The position numbers and the translations under genes are program-made. Below the pieces are notes generated by a model. The model searched no databases, had not been told where the DNA came from, and saw nothing but the letters and a program-made list of their open reading frames with translations. A DNA stretch of 8,142 nucleotides from G001797105 sp964528155. GTDB taxonomy: Bacteria; Chloroflexota; Anaerolineae; Anaerolineales; E44-bin32. This document shows positions 1 through 6,699 of the stretch, piece by piece. The stretch covers positions 1 to 8,142 of the forward strand of contig CAZGRL010000143.1 in assembly GCA_964528155.1 (NCBI GenBank), read 5' to 3'. Within the stretch, counting starts at the first letter, position 1; each line of letters begins with the position of its first letter.

Positions 1-60
1 ATTTTCATTTGAGGGAACCATACCCCGCCGGTAACATTTTAGATGGTTGAATGCGTTTAC

Positions 61-89
61 TTGACACTGAGCGGGTCCTAACCTATAAT
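61..89 (+). promoter_or_regulatory. Sigma-70-type promoter, consensus match
   Basis: The -35 box TTGACA lies at 61-66 and the -10 box TATAAT at 84-89, separated by exactly 17 nt. Both hexamers match the housekeeping sigma consensus at every base. The expected transcription start is near position 96. This is the only strong promoter I see in the window, so it probably drives the binding protein and the two permeases and may also drive the hydrolases. A promoter this close to consensus should be strong when free, which fits the operator lying directly over its start site. Confidence 0.85.
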
Positions 90-93
90 ATTT

Positions 94-109
94 AGGAAAA
101 CGTTTTCCT
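94..109. promoter_or_regulatory. LacI-family-type operator palindrome
   Basis: AGGAAAACGTTTTCCT is a perfect 16-bp inverted repeat centred on the CG at 101-102. An A-rich half site meeting a T-rich half site at a central CG is typical of operators bound by LacI/GalR-family sugar repressors. It begins 4 nt after the -10 box and covers the predicted transcription start, a position suited to repression. The inferred role is to keep the transporter operon silent until the sugar or a derivative releases the repressor. No lacI-like gene is visible in this window. Confidence 0.75.
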
Positions 110-362
110 CCCCCATAGACAAGATGGGGCGTTCTTTTCCCACATTGCGAAGGAGCTTGTGCTCTGGGTGTTGATTTGTGAGATGGGTCGGTAGTCTCAC
201 ATTGTGCTCATTCTTGCCGATTCGCTGCTCACATGTAATCCCGCCGGAGAAGTCGGAATCAAGAAGAGAGGAGAGCGAAATTCCACGAATACGAGAGCGC
301 CAATTGACCTTCCAGTCCTGTTTGCGCAAGGAGGGTTCTTCGTTTAGACCAGGAAGGAGAAC
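96..362 (+). other. Long structured 5' leader of the transporter operon
   Basis: About 265 nt separate the predicted transcription start from the binding-protein ATG, which is long for a bacterial leader. It contains two clear hairpins: CCCCAT (111-116) with ATGGGG (124-129), and TGTGAGA (177-183) with TCTCACA (195-201, 11-nt loop). A good Shine-Dalgarno sequence AAGGAG (150-155) is followed after 3 nt by an 11-codon reading frame from GTG 159 to TAG at 192-194. Another AAGGAGG (328-334) has no start codon at a usable distance. I recognise no known riboswitch consensus. The leader may act post-transcriptionally, but that is inferred from its length and structure alone. Confidence 0.4.
111..138 (+). 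terminator. Possible weak attenuator hairpin in the leader
   Basis: CCCCAT at 111-116 pairs with ATGGGG at 124-129 around a 7-nt loop, and a T-rich stretch GTTCTTTT (131-138) follows. The order of stem then U-tract resembles an intrinsic terminator just inside the transcript, about 40 nt from its start. The stem has only 6 bp and the T-tract is interrupted, so it would at most pause or partly terminate transcription. It could equally be chance. Confidence 0.25.
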
Positions 363-1751
363 ATGTCTAAGAAAAGTGTAACCATCAACCGGCGAGATTT
401 CCTGAAACTCGCCGGCGGAGCGACTGCGGCGGGGATTCTGGCGTCCTGCGCACCCTCTACCCCCGCCACGGGCGAAGCGCCGACTCAAGGCCCGCTGCCG
501 ACCGTAGCCCCGGGGGCGACCGGTGTGCCTCAAGCGACGGCCACGACCGCGCCAACTGCGGCACCTATAACCCTCACCTACGGTCGCCATGATGAAGGCC
601 TAGGCGTCAACGATACGATCAAGTCGTTCCAGGCCGATCACCCGAACATCACGATCAAGATGAACGTGATCGACAACTTCCATGACCATATCTACGCACT
701 CGCTGCAGCCGGCTCGCTCCCGGATGTCGTTCGCAGCTGGGAAGCGATGGACCTCGAGCTCGGTCGGCACGGGATCTTCGAGGACGTCCAGCATTACGTG
801 GACGCCACCAGCGACTTCCATCCCGAGGACTTCTATGAAGACTGGTGGAAGTACCCCGTTTGGCAGGGGAAGCGGTTTGGCATCGCCGACGCGAGTGCAC
901 CGCATGTGTGCTTCTACAACATGGACATCTTTGACAAGGCCGGCCTGCCGTATCCGGATCCCAATTGGACATGGGATGATTTCATCGCCACGGCCGTGAA
1001 GTTGACCGACCTCAAGACAGGCGTCTGGGGCTCGCAGCCGGTCCCGGTTGGTTGGCAGTACTACATTCTCAAGTTCTGCTGGCAGAACGGCGGGGACTTC
1101 TTTACCCCGGATTACGCGCAGTGTGTAATTGACCAACCGCCCGCGATCGAGGCGCATCAGATTTGGGCCGACTTCCAGCTGAATGGCAAAGCATGTCCGG
1201 CCCCCTCCCAGATTGCTAGCATTGGCGGCGAAAACGTAGCCGCAAATCTGATGCAGGCTGGCAAAGCTGCCATGTTCCGCATGGGCACCTGGGTCACTCA
1301 GCAATTGGTCGCGGGGAAAATCAAATTCGGCGTCGTGCCGGAACCCAAGAAGGTCAGGCAAGATACCATCACCCATGGCGCCTTCAATGCCATCCCCGCC
1401 ACCACAAACAACAAGGACGCGGCGTGGATGTGGATCAATGCCAACTGCAGTACTCAGGGCATCTACAATTACTGCGTGAATGCGGACGCGCGCTTCCCCG
1501 GAGCCCGGAAGAGCAGCAACGCCATTAAACCCTACCCATGGGTCGAGCCCGCGGTGACCTGGGATGTCAACTGGGATGTGATCCCGGACACCGGCACCTA
1601 CGGGCATGTGCTGCCTGGACCCAACCATGAGGGCGAAGCCCTGAAGATCATCGGCGATGCGCAGCAGGCGATCTTCACCGGAGCCGCCAAGGCGACAGAC
1701 ATCTTGCCGAAGATCGCTCCGCAGGTTAACGCTGTCTTGGCGCAGTTATAG
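363..1751 (+). CDS. ABC sugar importer, solute-binding lipoprotein (CUT1 type)
   Basis: This 462-residue protein is an extracellular binding protein of the SBP_bac_1 type that would capture an oligosaccharide for the two permeases downstream. Residues 9-15 (NRRDFLK) form a twin-arginine signal. A hydrophobic Ala/Gly stretch follows and then a lipobox LASC with lipidated Cys29, so it is likely exported folded and anchored in the outer leaflet of the membrane. Residues 30-68 are a flexible Ala/Pro/Thr/Gly linker. The sugar-binding fold starts near residue 69 and is rich in Trp and Tyr, typical of carbohydrate pockets, for example around 160-205. The chosen ATG has AGGAAGGAG just upstream (351-359). 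Its position at the head of the operon and the hydrolases downstream suggest an arabinose-containing ligand, but specificity cannot be read from sequence. Confidence 0.93.
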   Translation: MSKKSVTINRRDFLKLAGGATAAGILASCAPSTPATGEAPTQGPLPTVAPGATGVPQATATTAPTAAPITLTYGRHDEGLGVNDTIKSFQADHPNITIKMNVIDNFHDHIYALAAAGSLPDVVRSWEAMDLELGRHGIFEDVQHYVDATSDFHPEDFYEDWWKYPVWQGKRFGIADASAPHVCFYNMDIFDKAGLPYPDPNWTWDDFIATAVKLTDLKTGVWGSQPVPVGWQYYILKFCWQNGGDFFTPDYAQCVIDQPPAIEAHQIWADFQLNGKACPAPSQIASIGGENVAANLMQAGKAAMFRMGTWVTQQLVAGKIKFGVVPEPKKVRQDTITHGAFNAIPATTNNKDAAWMWINANCSTQGIYNYCVNADARFPGARKSSNAIKPYPWVEPAVTWDVNWDVIPDTGTYGHVLPGPNHEGEALKIIGDAQQAIFTGAAKATDILPKIAPQVNAVLAQL

Positions 1752-1827
1752 GCCCGTCTCGCGGCCGCCGCGCCTCACGCCTGATCGAGGCCTGAGAGCG
1801 GCCGTTTGGGAAAAGGAATACGTCATT

Positions 1828-1875
1828 CAGGGATTCTTCACCGTGAGAAAGAGAACTGGCGGTGAAGAATCCCTG
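1828..1875. repeat. Perfect 16-bp inverted repeat, long stem-loop
   Basis: CAGGGATTCTTCACCG at 1828-1843 is exactly complementary to CGGTGAAGAATCCCTG at 1860-1875, with a 16-nt loop between. As RNA the stem would be very stable. No U-tract follows (GAGAAGG comes next), so it does not look like a classical intrinsic terminator. In maltose-type operons, structures between binding-protein and permease genes protect the upstream message and lower expression of the downstream genes; the same role is inferred here. It could also be a dispersed repeat or part of a small mobile element, which a genome-wide copy count would settle. Confidence 0.8.
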
Positions 1876-1899
1876 GAGAAGGCTTGCAGGGGGTCCCTC

Positions 1900-1946
1900 G
1901 CGCCGCTTATTGCCCTTTGGCGGCGCAGCCCGGACTGGGATTCGGG
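1900..1946 (+). repeat. Two adjacent GC-rich hairpins
   Basis: GCGCCGC (1900-1906) pairs perfectly with GCGGCGC (1920-1926) over a 13-nt loop. Immediately after, CCCGGA (1929-1934) pairs with TTCGGG (1941-1946), including one G-U pair, over a 6-nt loop. They sit 25 nt beyond the larger inverted repeat, giving a cluster of three stems. No T-run follows either one. Short GC stems arise easily by chance in GC-rich DNA, so only their clustering gives them some weight. Confidence 0.4.
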
Positions 1947-2134
1947 AGACGTCGAGGCTTTATCGGTTATATCCTGGATCCTGAAGCCCGAGCGCTGATC
2001 AATGAGCTCCCTCTTGATGCATTCCCTTCCGTCACAGGCAATCCCCTGTCATCCTCAGAGGCTTCCCCTTGAGCCAAATAGAATCGAAGTGGCTGCCATC
2101 TATTGAGAGGGTGTGTGGGTTCCATCGACCCATT

Positions 2135-2157
2135 CACCTCCCAGATCTTGGCGGGTG
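2135..2157 (+). promoter_or_regulatory. Hairpin covering the permease ribosome-binding region
   Basis: CACCT (2135-2139) can pair with GGGTG (2153-2157, one G-U pair), and after a single C-C mismatch CCA (2141-2143) pairs with TGG (2149-2151), leaving the loop GATCT. The 3' arm contains GGGTGA, the only Shine-Dalgarno-like sequence ahead of the ATG at 2163. If this folds, translation initiation of the first permease would be restrained. That would suit the usual need for far fewer permeases than binding proteins, but the function is inferred. Confidence 0.35.
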
Positions 2158-2162
2158 AAACC

Positions 2163-3083
2163 ATGGCTGCTAGGTCAGGCAACACGATGAAGGCTTTCTT
2201 CAGATCAGGTCGAACGCGTAACGCCTTGACGGCATACCTATTCATCTCCCCATGGATCGTTGGCTTCATCCTCTTCATGGGTGGTCCCATTGTCGCCTCC
2301 TTAGTATTGAGTGTCTTCCATTGGGATCTCCTCTCATCCCCATACTTCGTCGGACTCGCGAACTTCGCCACTCTCTTCAAGCAGACCGACCTTTTTGTGC
2401 CATCCATGATCGTGACATTCAAGTATGTGATTATCGCGGTGCCGGCCTCCCAGATCCTGGCCTTAGGACTGGCCGTCTTGCTCAACCAAAGAGTGCGCTT
2501 TCGAGGCCTTTTCCGAACCATCTTTTACCTGCCAGCGGTCGTGAGTGGCGTGGCTGCCTCCGTTATTTGGATGTGGCTGTACGATGCTCAGTATGGCGTC
2601 ATTGATAACCTGCTGAAGCTGGTCGGGATCACCGGGCCCAACTGGCTGTTCTCGAAGGACACTGCTCTGTTGTCCCTGATGATCATGAGTCTATGGAACG
2701 TGGGGGTACCCATGGTCGTCTACCTGGCAGCCTTGCAGGGCCTCCCACAGGAGATATATGAAGCAGCTGAATTGGACAGCGCCAGCGGCTGGGGTATTTT
2801 CTGGCACCTGACGGTCCCCCTGATATCTCCTGCCATTCTCTTCAACCTGGTTGTCGGTACCATCTTTGGCATTCAGACCTTTGCACAGCCCTACTTGATG
2901 ACAAACGGCGGACCGGTCAACTCAACCCTGTTTGTTGGACTGCACCTCTACGAGGTTGCCTTCCATTACCTGCAAATGGGGGGTGGGTCTGCAATCGCCT
3001 GGATCCTATTTGTAATCATCCTGGTACTGACCATTGCCCAGCTCCGCTTGGCGAATCGGTGGGTCTATTACGAGTCCGAATAG
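2163..3083 (+). CDS. ABC sugar importer permease (MalF/UgpA-like)
   Basis: This 306-residue inner-membrane protein is one of the two channel subunits of the importer. About six hydrophobic segments are visible, near residues 22-46, 82-106, 118-140, 170-191, 220-241 and 277-296. The cytoplasmic EAA loop that docks the ATPase begins at residues 200-202 (EAA), with its conserved Gly at 209 and a following LTVP. Length and motif position fit the MalF-like half of CUT1 importers. I chose ATG 2163 because the frame upstream back to a TTG at 2103 has no transporter-like sequence. ATG 2187 is a possible alternative start but has no clear ribosome-binding site. The ribosome-binding sequence of 2163 is itself weak (GGTGA, 4 nt away) and lies in a hairpin. 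It most likely pairs with the permease 28 nt downstream. Confidence 0.92.
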   Translation: MAARSGNTMKAFFRSGRTRNALTAYLFISPWIVGFILFMGGPIVASLVLSVFHWDLLSSPYFVGLANFATLFKQTDLFVPSMIVTFKYVIIAVPASQILALGLAVLLNQRVRFRGLFRTIFYLPAVVSGVAASVIWMWLYDAQYGVIDNLLKLVGITGPNWLFSKDTALLSLMIMSLWNVGVPMVVYLAALQGLPQEIYEAAELDSASGWGIFWHLTVPLISPAILFNLVVGTIFGIQTFAQPYLMTNGGPVNSTLFVGLHLYEVAFHYLQMGGGSAIAWILFVIILVLTIAQLRLANRWVYYESE

Positions 3084-3111
3084 CTTTCGAGGTATACGAG
3101 AGGAGCCCAGG

Positions 3112-4050
3112 ATGACCGCGCGAAGCCCTGCCAAATTTGCCTTCAATGGAAATACCCAGGCCTTCCGTGACCGGCTCCGATCTATTCTCTACGGCAACCG
3201 CTTCCGTACCGGTCTGTTCAAGCAGATCCTGGTCTATGCTCTGTTGATCATCCTGTCGGCGCTTTTCCTGCTTCCCTTCTACTGGATGGTGAACACCAGT
3301 TTGAAAACACCGGATCAGTTGTTTGCCATACCTCCGGTCTGGTTCCCGCGGCCATTTGCGTGGGATAACTACGTGAAGGTGATGACGACCAGTTTGGGTC
3401 CGCAATATCCAAGTGTGCTACGGAGTGCCGTCAATACGCTGATTATCACGGTGAACGGCTTGGTCGCTACACTTATTTCCAGCTCTTTGGTAGCGTATGC
3501 CTTTGCCCGCATGGAATTCCCTGGCAAGAGAATCCTCTTTCTGGGAATCCTGGCTACCTTGATGGTCCCCTTTGCGGTCATTATGATCCCGCAATTCATC
3601 CTTTGGAAGGAACTGAACTGGCTGGATACCTACTTGCCCCTAATCATCCCGCAATGGTTTGGGGGGGCATGGAACATCTTTCTGATGCGCCAGTTCTTCA
3701 TGACGATCCCGAGAGAATACGACGAGGCTGCTCTTCTGGAGGGGGCTTCCCGGTGGGATATCTATTGGCGGATTATCCTGCCGCTTTCCAGGCCGGTTCT
3801 AGCGGCGGTGGCGGTCTTTGCCTTCGTGTTCTTCTGGAACGACTTCTTGAATCCGTTGATCATACTGGTTACGCCGATCAAGTTTACTCTGACGATGTTT
3901 CTAGCCAATTTCTCGATGATGTACCAATACGTTCAATGGCAGCTATGGATGGCAGGCTCCGTCATCATCGTCTTGCCCTGTCTGATTCTCTTCTTCTTCT
4001 CCCAGAACCTCTTCTTGAGCGGGATTAATATAACAGGCGTGAGGAAGTGA
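3112..4050 (+). CDS. ABC sugar importer permease (MalG/UgpE-like)
   Basis: This 312-residue membrane protein is the second channel subunit. It has a cytoplasmic N-terminus of about 35 residues, then hydrophobic segments near 38-60, 105-130, 140-163, 173-192, 227-247 and 278-299. The EAA loop is clear at residues 205-207 with Gly211, followed by ILPLSRPVL, the arrangement that contacts the nucleotide-binding subunit. It ends in the short basic tail common in MalG-like permeases. The start at ATG 3112 is supported by AGGAG at 3101-3105, 6 nt upstream, and gives a 28-nt gap to the preceding permease, so the two are surely co-transcribed. No ATPase gene follows. CUT1 importers of Gram-positive bacteria often share one MsmX-type ATPase encoded elsewhere, and this system probably does the same. 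Confidence 0.94.
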   Translation: MTARSPAKFAFNGNTQAFRDRLRSILYGNRFRTGLFKQILVYALLIILSALFLLPFYWMVNTSLKTPDQLFAIPPVWFPRPFAWDNYVKVMTTSLGPQYPSVLRSAVNTLIITVNGLVATLISSSLVAYAFARMEFPGKRILFLGILATLMVPFAVIMIPQFILWKELNWLDTYLPLIIPQWFGGAWNIFLMRQFFMTIPREYDEAALLEGASRWDIYWRIILPLSRPVLAAVAVFAFVFFWNDFLNPLIILVTPIKFTLTMFLANFSMMYQYVQWQLWMAGSVIIVLPCLILFFFSQNLFLSGINITGVRK

Positions 4051-4609
4051 TGGATCCGTAAGGAAATGGCTCGGCCTGTTCTCGCCTGACCAATTGAGCT
4101 GGCGGCGCAATTGTCGAGGCTGACTGGCAACCTTGGCCGGATCGAGATCCTTTCCGGGCACCGGTCAGGTGACAACATAGACGGCTCTGTGACGGAGGAA
4201 CGATGGGCACGCGGATACACAGGTCAGGGAGGATCGTGCTGGTCAGGACTCGTCGAGCAGAGCTCTGATGCGAGCCGATTGAGCTTCCCCCCGAAGAAAG
4301 GTGCACGTGTCTCCACCCTCGATTCCGCCCGTGATTCGTGTACTAGGCGACAAGGCGGATGATTGTTGTCTTTCAGGGAGTGATGATCGGTATTCTCAAG
4401 TCATTGTCCGCGGTGATTGCTCATGGGGTCTAGGACTCGTTGGACACCTCTGCGTACGGGAAGAGATATGAAAGAATGCCTCCATGATGAGAGAAGCCTT
4501 TCCACCTTCTCGTACGAATATGTAGACATGTCGCCCCTCTCAGCGGCCGCGCTCGTTCACACGACAGTATGCTTTGATCCATGACGGTGGAATGGGAGGA
4601 AGACCTGCA
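4051..4609 (+). other. 559-nt intergenic region with no recognisable gene
   Basis: I find no coding region I can defend in this stretch between the last permease and the GH127 gene. Frames on both strands are short and resemble no family. A 21-codon frame at 4203-4268 is preceded by GGAGGA, but only 3 nt away, and its product is unremarkable. The region holds three copies of GGTCAGG (4163-4169, 4222-4228, 4241-4247), the palindrome CAGAGCTCTG (4258-4267) and a GAGAAG/CTTCTC hairpin (4491-4511). The best promoter candidate, TTGGAC at 4440-4445 with AGATAT at 4464-4469, is poor. No clear terminator follows the permease gene. It may hold an undetected promoter or the remains of a lost gene. Confidence 0.5.
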
Positions 4610-6520
4610 ATGCCAACCGTCAAGCGCCAACTCAAGGCTGTGCCATTCACAAGAACGACCTTTGATGATCTCTTCTGGGGGCCGCGCCTGGAGGTGAACC
4701 GGACGATTACCATTCCGCATATCTACCGACAGTGTGAGGCTACCGGTCGGATCAGCGCCTTCGACTTGGACTTCCAGCGCCCGGTGCCGTCACCGATCGT
4801 TCTGATCTTTGGCGATGCCGACGCCGCCAAGTGGATCGAGGCGGCCAGCTATTCGCTGGCCACTCATCCCGATCCGACCCTGGGAGCATTGGTGGACCAG
4901 GTCGCCGAGAAGATCGTCCACGCTCAACAACCGGACGGTTATCTGAATACGCATTTTACGGTCGCGCAGCCCGAGATGCGCTGGCGGAACTTGCGCGATT
5001 GGCACGAGCTGTATTGCGCCGGCCACTTGATCGAAGCTGCTGTCGCCCACTACCAGGCCACGGGCAAACGTACGCTGTTGGATGCGATATGCCGCTATGC
5101 CGATCACATTGACGCAACCTTTGGGAAGGAACTCGGCAAGAAACATGGCTATTGCGGCCACCCGGAGATTGAGCTGGCACTGATCAAGCTGTATCACGCC
5201 ACAGAGAATCCACGCTATCTGAAGTTGTCCAGCTACCTTGTTGATGAACGCGGGACACAACCGTATTACTTCGATCTCGAAGCCCGCCAGCGCGGCGAAG
5301 ATCCGAGCCAATTCTGGGGGAAAACCTACGAGTACTGTCAGGCTCAAGTGCCCGTTCGCCAGCTAACCCAAGTGGTAGGTCATGCGGTCCGGGCGATGTA
5401 CCTGCTCAGCGCAATGGCGGACCAAGCTCACGAGAATGAGGATCAGAGTCTGCTAGAGACTTGCGAGCGTCTGTGGGATAACCTGGTTACGAAGCGCTTG
5501 TATCTCACCGGAGGGATCGGATCGAGCCGTGTTAATGAAGGTTTCACCCAGGATTATGATTTGCCGGATGAAACAGCTTATGCCGAGACCTGCGCAACAA
5601 TCGGCCTGATCCTCTGGAACCACCGCCTGCTGCAGTTCTCGGGCGAAAGCAAGTATGCAGATATCATCGAGCGGGCGCTCTACAACGGGTTCCTGAGCGG
5701 TGTCTCTCTCGATGGAGAGCGCTTTTTCTACGAGAATCCATTAGCAAGTGCAGGTGGGCATCACCGTCAGACTTGGTTTGAATGTCCCTGCTGCCCTCCG
5801 AACATCGCTCGAACGATGGCCTCCCTGGGCGGCTACTTCTACTCCATGGCGGGTAACGCTGTCTGGGTCCATCTGTATGCACAAGGTACCGTGAAACTGA
5901 AACTCAATGAATGCGATCTCAACCTGCGCCAGGTGACGAGATATCCCTGGGATGGCGCCGTGAGGTTTGAGATCGGCATCACTACTTCGCAGACGTTCGC
6001 CCTACACCTCCGAGTACCCGGCTGGTGCGAGCGCTGGCGGCTGTGGATCAATGGTGCGCCTGTCGTCAACCCGAAACCGCAGACAAACGGGTATCTGCTG
6101 ATCGAGCGTGAGTGGCATCCAGGGGATGTCGTTGAGTACTCTATGGAAATGCCCATCCAGACTGTTTGGGCTCATCCGGCTGTTCGCTCTCTGCAGGGGC
6201 GAGTGGCGATCCAGCGCGGTCCGCTCGTCTACTGCCTGGAGGGGATTGACCACGAGGGAATCTCCCTGGATTGGATAGAGGTGGATCCCCAGGCTGTGTC
6301 GTCGAATGAGTTTGGAATCGAGCACCAGGACGACTTGCTGGGAGGCATCAGCATATTGCGGGGTAGGGGGCAAGTTGCCGATGAGTGCGGCTGGAGCGGA
6401 ACACTGTACCGCTACAGACGGCCGGTCACAAAGCTGGTTGAGGTCAAAGCAATCCCCTACTACGCCTGGGACAACCGCGGTCCGGGCCAGATGCGAGTCT
6501 GGCTGCGCTCGGTCTCCTAG
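4610..6520 (+). CDS. GH127 beta-L-arabinofuranosidase (DUF1680 family)
   Basis: This 636-residue enzyme likely hydrolyses terminal beta-L-arabinofuranosyl linkages, as found on plant hydroxyproline-rich glycoproteins such as extensin. Residues 1 to about 410 correspond to the (alpha/alpha)6-barrel, including the family hallmark HELYCAGHLIEAAVAHYQ (132-149); the rest is a beta-sandwich region. By alignment from memory to Bifidobacterium HypBA1 (658 residues), Glu310 in NEGFT is the acid/base, and Glu326, Cys328 and Cys395 are zinc ligands. Cys394 in ECPCCPPN is the nucleophile. The 16-residue spacing between the two Glu residues matches. There is no signal peptide, so it acts in the cytoplasm on imported oligosaccharides. 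ATG 4610 is chosen for its strong GGGAGGA (4594-4600) 9 nt upstream; the frame also extends to a TTG at 4574 without support. Some GH127 members cleave other sugars, so the exact substrate is uncertain. Confidence 0.92.
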   Translation: MPTVKRQLKAVPFTRTTFDDLFWGPRLEVNRTITIPHIYRQCEATGRISAFDLDFQRPVPSPIVLIFGDADAAKWIEAASYSLATHPDPTLGALVDQVAEKIVHAQQPDGYLNTHFTVAQPEMRWRNLRDWHELYCAGHLIEAAVAHYQATGKRTLLDAICRYADHIDATFGKELGKKHGYCGHPEIELALIKLYHATENPRYLKLSSYLVDERGTQPYYFDLEARQRGEDPSQFWGKTYEYCQAQVPVRQLTQVVGHAVRAMYLLSAMADQAHENEDQSLLETCERLWDNLVTKRLYLTGGIGSSRVNEGFTQDYDLPDETAYAETCATIGLILWNHRLLQFSGESKYADIIERALYNGFLSGVSLDGERFFYENPLASAGGHHRQTWFECPCCPPNIARTMASLGGYFYSMAGNAVWVHLYAQGTVKLKLNECDLNLRQVTRYPWDGAVRFEIGITTSQTFALHLRVPGWCERWRLWINGAPVVNPKPQTNGYLLIEREWHPGDVVEYSMEMPIQTVWAHPAVRSLQGRVAIQRGPLVYCLEGIDHEGISLDWIEVDPQAVSSNEFGIEHQDDLLGGISILRGRGQVADECGWSGTLYRYRRPVTKLVEVKAIPYYAWDNRGPGQMRVWLRSVS

Positions 6521-6699
6521 CGAGAGGTACCACTGCTCGTCAGCGGGAATACCCCCCGCATCGAACCGTCGAAGGAAGCCGACTCATCCACAAGACATCT
6601 GTTCCCAGGCGTGATTCGGAATCGACAACGAATGTCCAGTGGCCTTCTTCACACTCGGGGACGGGATGGACATGAGCAGGTATTCCATGTAAGGGCACT
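6521..6699 (+). other. Spacer after GH127, no gene seen
   Basis: I see no gene, promoter or convincing terminator in this stretch. A small GCGGG (6543-6547) / CCCGC (6555-6559) hairpin with a 7-nt loop lies 23 nt after the GH127 stop but has no T-run behind it. Transcription from GH127 could therefore continue into the downstream gene. Confidence 0.4.

Larger units (their letters stand above)
1752..2162 (+). other. 411-nt intergenic region with several hairpins
   Basis: This spacer between the binding-protein gene and the first permease gene is much longer than the 28 nt between the two permeases. Short open frames cross it but show no recognisable protein and overlap real genes in other frames. 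It holds a perfect 16-bp inverted repeat (1828-1875), two shorter GC-rich hairpins (1900-1926 and 1929-1946), a small TGGGT/ACCCA hairpin (2116-2132) and a hairpin beside the permease start (2135-2157). I see no strong promoter and no stem followed by a T-run. The genes are probably still co-transcribed, with RNA structure reducing expression of the distal genes. Confidence 0.6.

Noticed and set aside
328..334. AAGGAGG, a perfect Shine-Dalgarno sequence in the leader
   Set aside because: No ATG, GTG or TTG follows at a usable distance, and the real start at 363 has its own site.
600..1628. Long open frame on the minus strand (342 codons) under the binding-protein gene
   Set aside because: It is the antisense shadow of a well-supported gene; its translation has no recognisable domain and the GC-rich codon bias of the + strand explains its openness.
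1657..2072. Possible small genes across the spacer after the binding protein
   Set aside because: The frames overlap the end of a real gene, run through the hairpin cluster and give arginine- and serine-rich products without any recognisable motif.
2103..2162. Upstream TTG start for the first permease
   Set aside because: The extra 20 residues are not transporter-like and no ribosome-binding site precedes the TTG; ATG 2163 gives a normal MalF-like N-terminus.
3034..3111. Upstream TTG start for the second permease, overlapping the first
   Set aside because: ATG 3112 has AGGAG at 6-nt spacing and gives a typical MalG-like length; the upstream part is only the first permease read in another frame.
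4163..4247. Three GGTCAGG copies as a CRISPR-like or iteron array
   Set aside because: The units are only 7 nt, unevenly spaced (59 and 19 nt apart) and do not continue, so chance is a sufficient explanation.
4790..5347. Minus-strand frame of 185 codons inside GH127
   Set aside because: It lies entirely within a conserved GH127 catalytic domain and its product resembles no family.
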